NCBI RefSeq assembly: GCF_963378095.1
Contig: NZ_OY726397.1
Span: 1,736,001 to 1,800,000, forward strand
Direction: 5' to 3'
DNA length: 64,000 nucleotides
Origin: Mycolicibacterium sp. MU0053
GTDB lineage: Bacteria > Actinomycetota > Actinomycetes > Mycobacteriales > Mycobacteriaceae
The position numbers were made by a program, and so were the translations under genes. The notes beneath the pieces are model-generated. The model searched no databases. It saw only the letters and a list, made by a program, of their open reading frames with translations, and was not told where the DNA came from. Numbering within the stretch: the stretch's first letter is position 1; the number at the start of each line of letters is the position of its first letter. This document shows positions 54,117-62,807 of the stretch, piece after piece.

Positions 54117-54979
54117 GCGATCGCCATCGGGAAGAACATCGTCTGGACCTGGGTTATCGCGAGGTTCGCGAAGACGATGCAGACGACGTTGATCACCACC
54201 GCGGCGCTGACGGCATCGGCCACACCCCGTGGTCCGCCTTTGGCTTCCATACCTCGCTGCGCCGACACTATGGCCACTATCGCACCGAATACGACAGTCT
54301 TGCCGATGGCGAACCAGACGTCGGTCATCTTCGCAAACGTCCCGAATGACATCCAGAAGCTGCCGGGGGCAACATCATTGACCGCGATCGACAGAACGAA
54401 CGCGGCCGCGGTCCCGGCGGAAATGATGAGTATGCACAAGATGGGAGAGATCAAGATCAGTGCCACGAACCGGGGCACGACCAGCCGGCGCACCGGGTCT
54501 ATGCCCAGTACCCGCATGGCGTCGAGTTCCTCGCGAATCGCACGCGCGCCGAAGTCGGAGGCGATGGCCGAAGCTGCGGCCCCGCCCATCAGGAATCCCG
54601 CGGTGATGGGTGCGCCCTGCCGAACCACGCCGACGCCACTCGCGGCGCCCAGCAGCGCGGTCGCGCCGATCTGAGCGACCAATCCTGATGTCACGACCGT
54701 GACCATCGCGCCGAACGGGACAGCCATCAGAAGCGCGGGCGTCGCTGTCACTTTGAGCAGCACCCATGCTTGCCACAGAACTTCGCCGATCGGCAGGCGG
54801 AACGAAAGGGTGTCGGTGATCGCATAGCGCAGCACTTGGATGACGAGACCTATGCCGCGACCCGTCGTGCCTACCGCACGTATCGGCGTCTGGCCCGCTC
54901 GCAGTCCCATCTGCCCGGTCGCGACTAATGCACGGGGTAATGCTTGGTGCGGCCCAACGTTATTGATGCGACTGGCCAC
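54113..54979 (-). CDS. yrbEA: MlaE/YrbE family permease, YrbEA
   Basis: A 288-residue integral membrane protein, partner of YrbEB, with the conserved cytoplasmic loop REELDAMRVLGIDPVRRLVV and a glycine-rich central helix region. The GTG at 54979 (MASRINNVG) follows GAGGG with 6-nt spacing and is preferred to an open extension to 55051. First gene of the 12-gene minus-strand operon; the palindromic site at 55109 and a -10 at 55085-55080 lie upstream. Confidence 0.92.
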   Translation of the reverse strand: MASRINNVGPHQALPRALVATGQMGLRAGQTPIRAVGTTGRGIGLVIQVLRYAITDTLSFRLPIGEVLWQAWVLLKVTATPALLMAVPFGAMVTVVTSGLVAQIGATALLGAASGVGVVRQGAPITAGFLMGGAAASAIASDFGARAIREELDAMRVLGIDPVRRLVVPRFVALILISPILCILIISAGTAAAFVLSIAVNDVAPGSFWMSFGTFAKMTDVWFAIGKTVVFGAIVAIVSAQRGMEAKGGPRGVADAVSAAVVINVVCIVFANLAITQVQTMFFPMAIA

Positions 54980-55079
54980 GCAGCACCCTCGTTTCGCTGC
55001 CAGGTGGGTGACCACTCGATTGCAAGACCGAGAACCGGCGCGCCACGGCACTGAGGCGGATGGGGATATGCACGGGTGG

Positions 55080-55124
55080 AGAGTAGAACGTGACTGCTGG
55101 TAAATGGCTCCGTACTGTTACGGA
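55080..55124 (-). promoter_or_regulatory. 7-2-7 palindromic activator site and -10, upstream of the yrbE-mce operon
   Basis: On the plus strand TCCGTACTGTTACGGA (55109-55124), one mismatch. On the minus strand TACTCT (55085-55080) is a candidate -10, giving a centre near -43.5 and a start near 55073, 94 nt before yrbEA. The flank GGAGGTGCGG on the plus side equals that at the PGRS site, so the site might also act toward the divergent XRE gene. Confidence 0.58.
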
Positions 55125-55259
55125 GGTGCGGTCGAACCGCCGCTGCCGGCTGAACTGCTCCGCGAGCGTGATAGGCAACTCCAACTCGGCCGGCGGGACC
55201 TGATCAATCGAAGGCGGCAACGTCGTCCCGCCCACGAGGACCGACGTTAGGATGCCGTT

Positions 55260-56132
55260 GTGGGCTCTACCGATGCTCAGAAACCTCGCAACGAAGCGGC
55301 GAACCATCGAGCCGAGCTCGGCAGATACTTGCGGGCACGTAGGGAGCAATTGCATCCGGAAGACTTCGGCATCGCTCGAGCCCGACGTCGCCGTGTACAA
55401 GGTCTCCGCCGCGACGAGGTCGCCAAACTCGCGTCAGTGAGTCCCACTTGGTATACGTGGCTCGAGCAAGGGCGCGACATTCAGGTGAGTGTGGAAGTTC
55501 TCGACGCGGTTTGTCGGGTATTACGGCTCGACGACCACGCATCGCGTTATGTCCGTCATCTCGCGGGCAAGCCCGTGTCAGAGCCCACGACCAGTGCCGG
55601 CGTGACGGATCCTGCCGTTGAGTCTTTGATAGCCAGCCTGCTTCCGGCTCCCGCGTGCGCCGTGACGGAAGCCTACGACATGCTGGTCTGGAACAGGGCG
55701 CTGGCAAAGGTGATCGGTGATCCGGCGACCGTGCCGCCGGAGCAGCGCAACCTCGTTCGAATGTGCTTTGACAATCCAACGTTTCGCCGGCGCGTGTCCG
55801 GCTGGTCAGCGATCGCAGCGACTGCGATTGCTGAACTACGAGTGGTGTCGGCGCTCCATCCCCATAGCGAACGCCTGGGCCAACTCATCGATCAGATGAC
55901 GGTGTCGAACCCTGATTTTCGCCAGGCTTGGGACGCGTTGACCGTGCGCCCGTTCTTTGGTGAGGTCGTCACCATCGACCTCAGCGGCACCGACGCCGTT
56001 CGCGTCAAAGTGATGGAACTCGTGTTGCGGGAAGAGAGTCCGATCACCATCGTCATCTTTCAGCCCGTCGACGCCGAAAGTCGGACGGTGTTGGCAGGCC
56101 TCGTCGACACCGAGAGCGAGCCTTCGAGCTAG
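55260..56132 (+). CDS. XRE family regulator with MmyB-like ligand-binding domain
   Basis: A 290-residue protein. Residues about 15-85 form an XRE helix-turn-helix (LGRYLRARREQL; RRDEVAKLASVSPTWYTWLE). The remainder (about 100-270) is of the MmyB type (YDMLVWNRALAKVIGDP), a PAS-like domain that can bind fatty acids in family members. GTG 55260 is the start. Divergent from the mce operon across 280 bp containing a 7-2-7 site, so it may sense lipid and control transport, or be part of the regulon. Confidence 0.87.
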   Translation: MGSTDAQKPRNEAANHRAELGRYLRARREQLHPEDFGIARARRRRVQGLRRDEVAKLASVSPTWYTWLEQGRDIQVSVEVLDAVCRVLRLDDHASRYVRHLAGKPVSEPTTSAGVTDPAVESLIASLLPAPACAVTEAYDMLVWNRALAKVIGDPATVPPEQRNLVRMCFDNPTFRRRVSGWSAIAATAIAELRVVSALHPHSERLGQLIDQMTVSNPDFRQAWDALTVRPFFGEVVTIDLSGTDAVRVKVMELVLREESPITIVIFQPVDAESRTVLAGLVDTESEPSS

Positions 56133-56200
56133 CGCGAGGCACGGGTCCGCCCGATCCGGGGTCGAAGCCGGCCGCGCCATGTCGCCGTCGGTATGCGCAA

Positions 56201-56221
56201 AGGTGGTATGAAATACCACCT
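56201..56221. promoter_or_regulatory. Perfect inverted repeat upstream of the second P450 operon
   Basis: AGGTGGTAT (56201-56209) and ATACCACCT (56213-56221) are 9-bp arms around GAA. No T-run follows, so it is more likely an operator than a terminator. It is unlike the 7-2-7 palindrome. It lies 166 nt before the P450 start and 69 nt after the XRE stop. Confidence 0.45.
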
Positions 56222-56387
56222 CCCTCACTCGCCCAAATCCATTGCATTGTCGGACACGAGGTCAGTACCTTCATGTGGTCTGCGCCGAACAAGTAATGCG
56301 CGAAACTCGATACGCGACGAATCCGAATCGTCGTAGGCCCGCTTTCCGCGCGTATTCGGGTGTATAGCGCAACGAGGAGGAACCCGC

Positions 56388-57617
56388 GTGTCAGCTAAAC
56401 CGGTTGTCTCGTTCGACCACCATTCCGCGGAGTTCGCGAATGAGTCCAACGAAATTCTCTCGGATCTCCGGAAGCGGTGCCCCGTGGCGTGGACGGAGGC
56501 GCACGGTGGATATTGGGTCATCACCGAATACGATGATCTTGCCGCGATCGCTCGGGACGATCAGGCCTATTCGTCGCAACACGATCTCGAAGGTCCGAAG
56601 CAAGGCGTTTTGATACCGCCCATTCCCAACCCGTCGGGGATCCTGGAAATGGATCCGCCGGGCTTCCGCAAGATACGTCGTGCACTTGCTCCATATTTCT
56701 CGCCGGCCGCAATCAAGTCGATGCGGGAGGAAATTTTGGATCTGACTACGCAATGCATCGACGATTTCATCGAGCGGGGCGAGGCCGACCTCATCGAGGA
56801 GTTGGCTAGTCCGGTACCGGCAATGTTGACGGTCCGCCTCCTGGGGTTGCCGATGTCTGAATGGCCAGCCTTGGCCGAGGCCTTTCACAAGGGGGCCTAC
56901 CTGCCCCATGACGAAGAGCACATGGGTGACATCCAGGAGATGTTGATGGGGGTCTACGCGCAGTTGTCGGAGGCAGTCAAGCAACGCCGCGCCAAACCAC
57001 AGGACGACCTCATCTCCGCCCTCGCGAACCTTGAAATCGATGGAGAGCTGGTGCCTCTCGAGGTCGCGACGGGTAACCTCCAGCTGCTCGCCGCGGGCGG
57101 CATCGACACCACAACCAGTCTGATGGCGCACACGTTCATGCATCTCGACCGGGTCCCGGCCGACCGCGAATATCTGCTCGGTGACTTATCACGGACTCAA
57201 CTGGCCTGCGAGGAATTCTTGCGCGTCTACCCGCCGATCCCGGGAATGGCCCGCACCGTGACAGTCGATCACAAGTTCGCTGATCAGGAATTCTCCCAAA
57301 ATGATCGCGTGTGGTTCTCGTGGGGCTCGGCGAACCGCGACGAGAAACTATTCGACAATCCCGACGAGGTTCGATTGGACCGATTCCCGAACAGGCATAC
57401 ATCTTTCGGGTTGGGTGCACATCGATGCCTCGGATCGAACATGGCGCGGACCGTTTGGGAGATTGTTGTCGGCGAAGTTCTCACACGGTTGCCCGACTTT
57501 CGCGTTGACCGGACTGCTGCGCAGCGCTATCCCGACTGCGGCGAGATCAATGGCTGGGTCTCCGTACCCGTGAGCTTTTCACCAGGTAAACGAATCCGCG
57601 ACACGGCAGGAAAATAG
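56388..57617 (+). CDS. Cytochrome P450
   Basis: A 409-residue soluble P450: I-helix AGGIDTTTS, ExxR as EEFLR, heme Cys347 in FGLGAHRCLG. GTG 56388 follows a strong GAGGAGG by 7 nt. It is followed by a ferredoxin gene after 2 nt, then alcohol and aldehyde dehydrogenase genes, so the likely sequence is hydroxylation of a methyl or methylene carbon and oxidation to the acid. Confidence 0.93.
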   Translation: MSAKPVVSFDHHSAEFANESNEILSDLRKRCPVAWTEAHGGYWVITEYDDLAAIARDDQAYSSQHDLEGPKQGVLIPPIPNPSGILEMDPPGFRKIRRALAPYFSPAAIKSMREEILDLTTQCIDDFIERGEADLIEELASPVPAMLTVRLLGLPMSEWPALAEAFHKGAYLPHDEEHMGDIQEMLMGVYAQLSEAVKQRRAKPQDDLISALANLEIDGELVPLEVATGNLQLLAAGGIDTTTSLMAHTFMHLDRVPADREYLLGDLSRTQLACEEFLRVYPPIPGMARTVTVDHKFADQEFSQNDRVWFSWGSANRDEKLFDNPDEVRLDRFPNRHTSFGLGAHRCLGSNMARTVWEIVVGEVLTRLPDFRVDRTAAQRYPDCGEINGWVSVPVSFSPGKRIRDTAGK

Positions 57618-57619
57618 CC

Positions 57620-57820
57620 ATGAAACTTTCAGTTGATTCCGCCCGATGCCAAGGTCATACGGTGTGCTACATGGTCGCCCCGGACCTTTTCAAACTCAGT
57701 GAAATCGACGGCCATGCATCTGCTGCCGTAGATGAAGTTCCGGAGGAGCTCCTCCACGTGGCACAAATGGCGGTTGAGGGATGTCCCGAACAGGCCATCT
57801 CCCTTGATGAGAACGAATGA
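57620..57820 (+). CDS. [3Fe-4S] ferredoxin, P450 redox partner
   Basis: A 66-residue ferredoxin of the P450-associated type: CQGHTVC near the N-terminus (with His in place of one Cys) and EGCPEQAI at the C-terminus, ligating a 3Fe-4S cluster. It starts 2 nt after the P450 stop and is surely co-translated. No ferredoxin reductase gene is in the window. Confidence 0.92.
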   Translation: MKLSVDSARCQGHTVCYMVAPDLFKLSEIDGHASAAVDEVPEELLHVAQMAVEGCPEQAISLDENE

Positions 57821-57899
57821 TTTCGTCTTCAGCCCGTGACTTCCGCGCGGTTGAAATCTCAAGCAGGCGAAACGATAAGCACGAACGCTCGAGCAAAGG

Positions 57900-59024
57900 A
57901 TGGTATCGACGTTGAAGACGAAAGCTGCAGTGCTCTGGGAGCCGAACACTCCGTGGAGCATCGAAGAGATTGAATTGGATCCGCCTGGTCGCGGCGAGGT
58001 GCTGGTGAAGTTGGCCGCCAGCGGGCTGTGCCACAGCGACGAACACCTCGTGACCGGTGATATTCCGTTCGCCCTGCCGATTGTCGGTGGCCACGAAGGG
58101 GCCGGCGTAGTTGAGCAGGTCGGAGAGGGGGTCAGCTGGATCAAGGTCGGCGACCATGTGGTGTTCAGCTTCATTCCGGCGTGCGGGCTCTGCCCGAGCT
58201 GTTCGACCGGTCACCAGAACTTGTGTGACCTCGGCGCCATGCTCGCAGCCGGGATGCAGGTCAGCGACGGAACCAGCCGTCACCATGCGCGTGGCGAGGA
58301 CCTCAAGATCATGTGCCTGCTCGGTTCCTTCGCCCACCACACGGTGGTCAACGAAGCGAGCTGCGTGAAGATCGACGACGATTTCCCCCTGGAACTCGCC
58401 TGCCTCCTGGGGTGCGGTGTCGTCACCGGATGGGGGTCGGCGGTCTACGCCGCCGAGGTGCAACCCGGCGACACGGTGGTCGTGGTCGGCGTCGGCGGTA
58501 TCGGCGCAAACGCGGTGCAGGGCGCCAAACTGGCGGGCGCAAAGAACATCGTCGCGATTGATCCGGTGGAGTTCAAGCGCGACATGGCAATGAAGTTCGG
58601 TGCAGCCCACACCTTCAGCTCGTTCGATGAGGCGCTGCCGGCCCTACAGGAACTCACCTGGGGGCGGATGGCGGACAAGGTGATCATGACGATGGGCATC
58701 GGCTCCGGTGAGTTCCTCGGCTCGGCACTGGCGTTGGCGTCAAAACGGGGCCGAGTCGTCGTGACCAACATTCACCCGGCCGCAGAGTACTCGGCAGCCA
58801 TCAGTCTGCTCGACTTGACACTCATGGAAAAGCAGGTCGTGGGCGCGGTGTTCGGTTCTGGCAACCCCCGCGCCGACATCCCGAAGATGATCGGCCTACA
58901 TCGCGAGGGGCAGCTCGAGCTCGACGGTCTGATCACGAACACCTACCCGCTGGAAGGGGTCAACGAGGGATACGAGGCGATGCGGGCCGGTGCCAATATC
59001 CGCGGTGTTCTGCGCTACGAGTAG
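57900..59024 (+). CDS. Zinc alcohol dehydrogenase, NDMA-dependent type
   Basis: A 374-residue medium-chain dehydrogenase. Zinc ligands in SGLCHSDEH and GGHEGAG; structural zinc CGLCPSCSTGHQNLC; nucleotide motif VVGVGGIGANAV near residue 200. Length and the extra segment LAAGMQVSDGTSRHHARGED match actinobacterial NDMA-dependent alcohol dehydrogenases with tightly bound NAD. The start may be ATG 57900, GTG 57903 or TTG 57912; AAAGGA at 57895-57900 fits the last best. Confidence 0.87.
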   Translation: MVSTLKTKAAVLWEPNTPWSIEEIELDPPGRGEVLVKLAASGLCHSDEHLVTGDIPFALPIVGGHEGAGVVEQVGEGVSWIKVGDHVVFSFIPACGLCPSCSTGHQNLCDLGAMLAAGMQVSDGTSRHHARGEDLKIMCLLGSFAHHTVVNEASCVKIDDDFPLELACLLGCGVVTGWGSAVYAAEVQPGDTVVVVGVGGIGANAVQGAKLAGAKNIVAIDPVEFKRDMAMKFGAAHTFSSFDEALPALQELTWGRMADKVIMTMGIGSGEFLGSALALASKRGRVVVTNIHPAAEYSAAISLLDLTLMEKQVVGAVFGSGNPRADIPKMIGLHREGQLELDGLITNTYPLEGVNEGYEAMRAGANIRGVLRYE

Positions 59025-59160
59025 CAAGGGCATGCGACCCGGGAACCGCTGCCCAAGCCTCGCGCGAGGACGGGTGCCGGCGGTGACCGTGACGCCGGTG
59101 TCATTTCGGAGATCGCCAAGTCAGAAGACCATTGCGGGATGCGAGAAGGTGACGGAAGTG

Positions 59161-60597
59161 ATGGAAACAACGATCCCAGAGTACGAGGGCCTGTACATCG
59201 GGGGACAGTGGCTCCCCACGGCGACGGGTGACTCGATCGAAATAATCTCACCGGTGACCGAGGGACGCCTAGGGAGCTCGCCGGCGGCGTCGACCACCGA
59301 TATCGACCGAGCCGTCGCAGCGGCTCGTAAGGCGTTCGACGAGGGGCCGTGGCCGCGGATGCCGGTGCTGGAGCGGATCGCCATTCTGGAGCGGGCCCGC
59401 AAGATCTACGCCACCCGAGCCGACGAGATATCGGCGCTGATAACAGCTGAAATGGGTTGTCCCTCTTCGATTTCGGGTCTGCTGCAAGTCGGCTATCCGC
59501 AGCACATTCTGGACTACTACTTGGAACTCGCGGGCAGCTGGAATTTTGAGCAGCAACGAGGACAATCCCTTGTCAGGCAGGCTCCGGTGGGCGTGGTGGC
59601 CGCTATCGTGCCCTGGAACACCCCGCACAGCGCATTCATGGTGAAGCTGGCCCCGGCCCTGCTGAGTGGATGCACGGTCGTAGCCAAGCCGTCCCCGGAA
59701 ACGGCGCTCGACGGACTATTGCTCGCGGAGATCTTCGCGGAGGCGGGGTTGCCCGAGGGCGTGCTCAACGTTGTTCCAGCAGGTCCGGAGTCGGGGGAGT
59801 ACCTCGTGAGTCACGCGGGGGTCGACAAGGTCAGCTTCACCGGATCGACGGCAGCGGGCATGCGAATCGCTTCCATTTGCGGGGGCGCCATCCGCCGATA
59901 CTCGTTGGAACTCGGTGGCAAATCGGCCGCCATAATCCTCGACGACGCTGATATCCCGACCGTCGTGCAGGGCCTTCGTTTTGCGTCGTTCCTCAACAGC
60001 GGTCAGGTTTGCACGAATCAGACCAGAGTCCTGGCTCCCAAAGCCAGGTATGGCGAGGTTGTCGACGCGTTATGCCAGATGGTCCCGACGATGAAGATCG
60101 GCGATCCAACCGATCCGACCACCGAGATCGGTCCGCTTGTCTCGGAGCGGCAGCGGCAACGTGTCGAGCACTACATCAGCGTTGGCTTGGCAGAGGGGGC
60201 CACCATCGCGGCGGGCGGCGGGCGACCGTCAGCACTTCCTGCCGGCTGGTTCATCGAACCCACCATCTTCTGCGATGTTGACAACGCCATGACGATCGCG
60301 CAAGACGAGATCTTCGGCCCCGTCGTGGCGGTGCTCGCCTACGACGACGAGGACCACGCGGTGAGTATCGCCAATGATTCTCGCTACGGACTTGGCGGCG
60401 GCATTTGGACGGCCGACGTCGAACGCGGAGTCGACCTCGCTCGCCGCGTACGCACCGGCCAGCTGAGCATCAACGGCGCGAGCAGCGAACTGACCACACC
60501 CTTCGGTGGATTCAAGCAGAGTGGTGTCGGCCGGGAGTCTGGTCCTGAAGGATTATTGAATTATGTCGAGCTACAGGCGATAACGTGTCCGGCATGA
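59161..60597 (+). CDS. Aldehyde dehydrogenase
   Basis: A 478-residue NAD(P)-dependent aldehyde dehydrogenase: VPWNTPHSAFMVKLAPAL, SFTGSTAAG, catalytic Glu in LELGGKSAA, catalytic Cys in NSGQVCTNQTR, and EIFGPVVAVL. It would turn the aldehyde from the preceding alcohol dehydrogenase into an acid for CoA transfer. GTG 59158 or ATG 59161, after GAGAAGG, are the likely starts. Confidence 0.92.
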   Translation: METTIPEYEGLYIGGQWLPTATGDSIEIISPVTEGRLGSSPAASTTDIDRAVAAARKAFDEGPWPRMPVLERIAILERARKIYATRADEISALITAEMGCPSSISGLLQVGYPQHILDYYLELAGSWNFEQQRGQSLVRQAPVGVVAAIVPWNTPHSAFMVKLAPALLSGCTVVAKPSPETALDGLLLAEIFAEAGLPEGVLNVVPAGPESGEYLVSHAGVDKVSFTGSTAAGMRIASICGGAIRRYSLELGGKSAAIILDDADIPTVVQGLRFASFLNSGQVCTNQTRVLAPKARYGEVVDALCQMVPTMKIGDPTDPTTEIGPLVSERQRQRVEHYISVGLAEGATIAAGGGRPSALPAGWFIEPTIFCDVDNAMTIAQDEIFGPVVAVLAYDDEDHAVSIANDSRYGLGGGIWTADVERGVDLARRVRTGQLSINGASSELTTPFGGFKQSGVGRESGPEGLLNYVELQAITCPA

Positions 60598-60696
60598 GTG
60601 GCGGCCGGAGCTCGCCAGGAGCCGTACGGACAGGATCCGGAACGGCCGGGTGCTGCCCTGTTTGTCTGATTCCGTCCACGAGCAGCGAGGTGATCA

Positions 60697-61239
60697 GTGA
60701 ACGTTGTTGATCGTTGTGTCACAGTTGCGACTCGCGTCGACGCGGCTGGTGTCGGCTGGATTACGGCTCATCCTGGTGAGCGTGGCGACGGCCTGGCCAC
60801 GCAGCAGGAGATTCTCGACGCGCTCGCCGAACTCATCGCCGATCCTGCAGTACGGACGATTATCATCGCCGGCCAGCCGCTGGCAGTGCTCAACGGTTCG
60901 CACAGCTGCGAGGCTTCCCCCGAAGAGGTAGCTGTTGGGATGCGCTTCCGCCAGCTCAGCGAACAACTGTGGAACTCATCGAAAACGCTGATCATCCGTC
61001 GCCACGAGGGCGTCGCGTCCGCCACGCTGCCTGATGCGCCGGCATATACCGAGCCACTCACCGAACGCGAACTGCAGGTCGTGGCGATGGCTTGCCAGGG
61101 TGCGTCCGCACGGCAAATGGGTGATCGCCTGTTCATCAGCGAGCGCACAGTCGAGTCGCATGTCAGCAACGCGTATCGCAAGCTGGGAATCCGCTCCCGT
61201 ATCGAGCTCGTCAGGCGCGCGGCATATTTCGGCTTCTGA
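60697..61239 (+). CDS. Small LuxR/GerE-type transcriptional regulator (paralogue 2)
   Basis: A 180-residue protein with a C-terminal GerE helix-turn-helix (about 120-180; PLTERELQVVAMACQGASAR, then RTVESHVSNAYRKLGI) nearly identical to that of the regulator at 23392. The N-terminal part is about 20 residues longer but shares TRVDAAGVGWIT, LIADPAV and SEQLWNSSKTLI. No phospho-acceptor receiver is seen. GTG 60697. A half-site GTACGGA at 60624-60630 lies upstream without a clear -10. Confidence 0.88.
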   Translation: MNVVDRCVTVATRVDAAGVGWITAHPGERGDGLATQQEILDALAELIADPAVRTIIIAGQPLAVLNGSHSCEASPEEVAVGMRFRQLSEQLWNSSKTLIIRRHEGVASATLPDAPAYTEPLTERELQVVAMACQGASARQMGDRLFISERTVESHVSNAYRKLGIRSRIELVRRAAYFGF

Positions 61240-61302
61240 CTGAGATGTGCTACCTACGCTGACATCGCGCCCACCGATGCGTGGAGGAGAATGAGATGAC
61301 CG

Positions 61303-62508
61303 TTGCCTGAGTTGGCTGGGTTCCGTGATCACTTCAATCACACAATCCCGGGCTTCTCGCAGCGTGCGCTGGACGTGTACCGCACGATGCGGGAGCATTG
61401 CCCCATCACCCGCTCCGACCAACTTGGTGGCTTCTGGGTAGTCAGCAATTACGACGCGACCGTCGAGATACTCTCTCAGCCAGATGTTTTCGTGTCCGCC
61501 GAGGCTGCGGTGATTCCCGCGCTGCCGTTTCCTTGCCGTGGTATACCGAACGCATCAGACCCACCGCTGCACCACGACTACCGCGGTGTCCTCATGCCGT
61601 TCTTGACTCCCGACGCGGTAGCGCGCCACGAACCGATGGTCCGTGAAACAGTCGGGGCGCTGATTGACTCGTTCATCGGTGACGGTGAGGCGGACTTCGT
61701 CGCGCAGTTCGCGTCGCGGCTCCCGTGCCAGGTAACGGCGGGGATCTTCGGCTTCGAACGCCACGATGCAGAGCGCTGTTACGGGTGGCTATCCGAGATG
61801 CTGAATCCGCCGGATGGCGACCCGATAACCGCCGCCGCAGCAGCCGACAGTCTGCATGAATTCTTCGTGGGCATGCTGGCTGCCTCGCGCGCAGAACCCG
61901 ACGGCAATCTAATTTCAGCGATCTCGAGTCACGTCAGAGCAGGGGCCGGACAGTTCTCGGATGAGGAATGCATTGCCCTGGTATTCAGCGCCGTCGGTGC
62001 CGCGCTCGAGACGACGGTCAGTGCACTCACGTCGATCGTTGTGTATCTGGACCAATTGCCCTCTGTGCGCGCGCAACTCATCACCAACCCGTCCTTGGTC
62101 GATCGGGCCGTGCAGGAGGTGCTACGCATGGCACCGCCCGCCCACTGCCGGGCACGAACGGTGCGAAGGAATGTGGAGGTCGGCGGAGTCACCTTCAAAG
62201 CCGCTGACCGGGTCCTGTTGTTGTTCGGATCTGCGAACTACGACGGCCGGCGGTTCGCGACCCCGGAGTCCTTTCGCCTGGATCGTAGCGACAATCCGCA
62301 TCTCAGCTTCGGTCACGGAATCCACAGCTGTTTGGGGGCGGGGCTGGCCCAACTCGAGATGCGGGTGACGCTTGAGGAAATTCTCAAACGAATGCCGGAC
62401 ATTCAAGTGATCAGTGGATCGGGCCCCGTCATCAAGAACGGTGCCATGTGGGACTACGAAACACTGGGCGTCCAGTTCATTGCGCGCCCGGTGGTGCAGA
62501 CCAGCTAA
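61303..62508 (+). CDS. Cytochrome P450, possibly with a 1-nt shift at its start
   Basis: A 401-residue P450: ExxR as EVLR, heme Cys343 in FGHGIHSCLG, and I-helix GAALETT, where the usual second Gly is Leu. It is clearly related to the P450 at 62808. The best start (ATG 61296 with GGAGGAG upstream) reads MTVA then stops at 61308-61310; removing one T there would give MTVAELAGFRDHF, matching the neighbour's MTTVEFAEFRDHF. As it stands, TTG 61303 must start the protein, or the sequence carries a 1-nt insertion. Confidence 0.85.
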   Translation: MPELAGFRDHFNHTIPGFSQRALDVYRTMREHCPITRSDQLGGFWVVSNYDATVEILSQPDVFVSAEAAVIPALPFPCRGIPNASDPPLHHDYRGVLMPFLTPDAVARHEPMVRETVGALIDSFIGDGEADFVAQFASRLPCQVTAGIFGFERHDAERCYGWLSEMLNPPDGDPITAAAAADSLHEFFVGMLAASRAEPDGNLISAISSHVRAGAGQFSDEECIALVFSAVGAALETTVSALTSIVVYLDQLPSVRAQLITNPSLVDRAVQEVLRMAPPAHCRARTVRRNVEVGGVTFKAADRVLLLFGSANYDGRRFATPESFRLDRSDNPHLSFGHGIHSCLGAGLAQLEMRVTLEEILKRMPDIQVISGSGPVIKNGAMWDYETLGVQFIARPVVQTS

Positions 62509-62730
62509 TCTGGCACCGATTCGGGTTCGCGCAGCGGGCCGCCGCGTCGTCTGTCGGGCACCGCTCAACACGGGCCGCTTGGGCGTGAAAGTTTTTTGCC
62601 AGCTGCGAACCTGACGGGGCAGAGCAGCGGTGTCCACCCGTCTGCTCGGCGGCCACAACCGGGGGGATGGGGACGCCAATGTACTCCCGGCTTTCTGGCC
62701 ATTTGTAGTCGGAGCCGTGCGAGTTCTGTC

Positions 62731-62774
62731 TCGGTAGTGGTACTGAGTTGCGGGGCATTCGCCACTTGTAATCT
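62731..62774 (+). promoter_or_regulatory. 7-2-7 palindromic activator site (weak) and -10, upstream of the last P450
   Basis: TCGGTAGTGGTACTGA (62731-62746) has three mismatches to the consensus; its TCGGTAG and TACTGA halves resemble the 13508 variant. TAATCT at 62769-62774 is a good -10, giving a centre near -42.5 and a start near 62781, 27 nt before the P450 ATG. Confidence 0.4.
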
Positions 62775-62807
62775 CCGTACTGCACCCGACCAGTGCAGAG
62801 GAGGACG

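Noticed and set aside
60615..60630. Half-site ending GTACGGA upstream of the second LuxR-type gene
   Set aside because: The right half matches fully but the left half matches poorly, and no -10 is seen 21-24 bp downstream. Could be autoregulatory, but too weak to list as a site.
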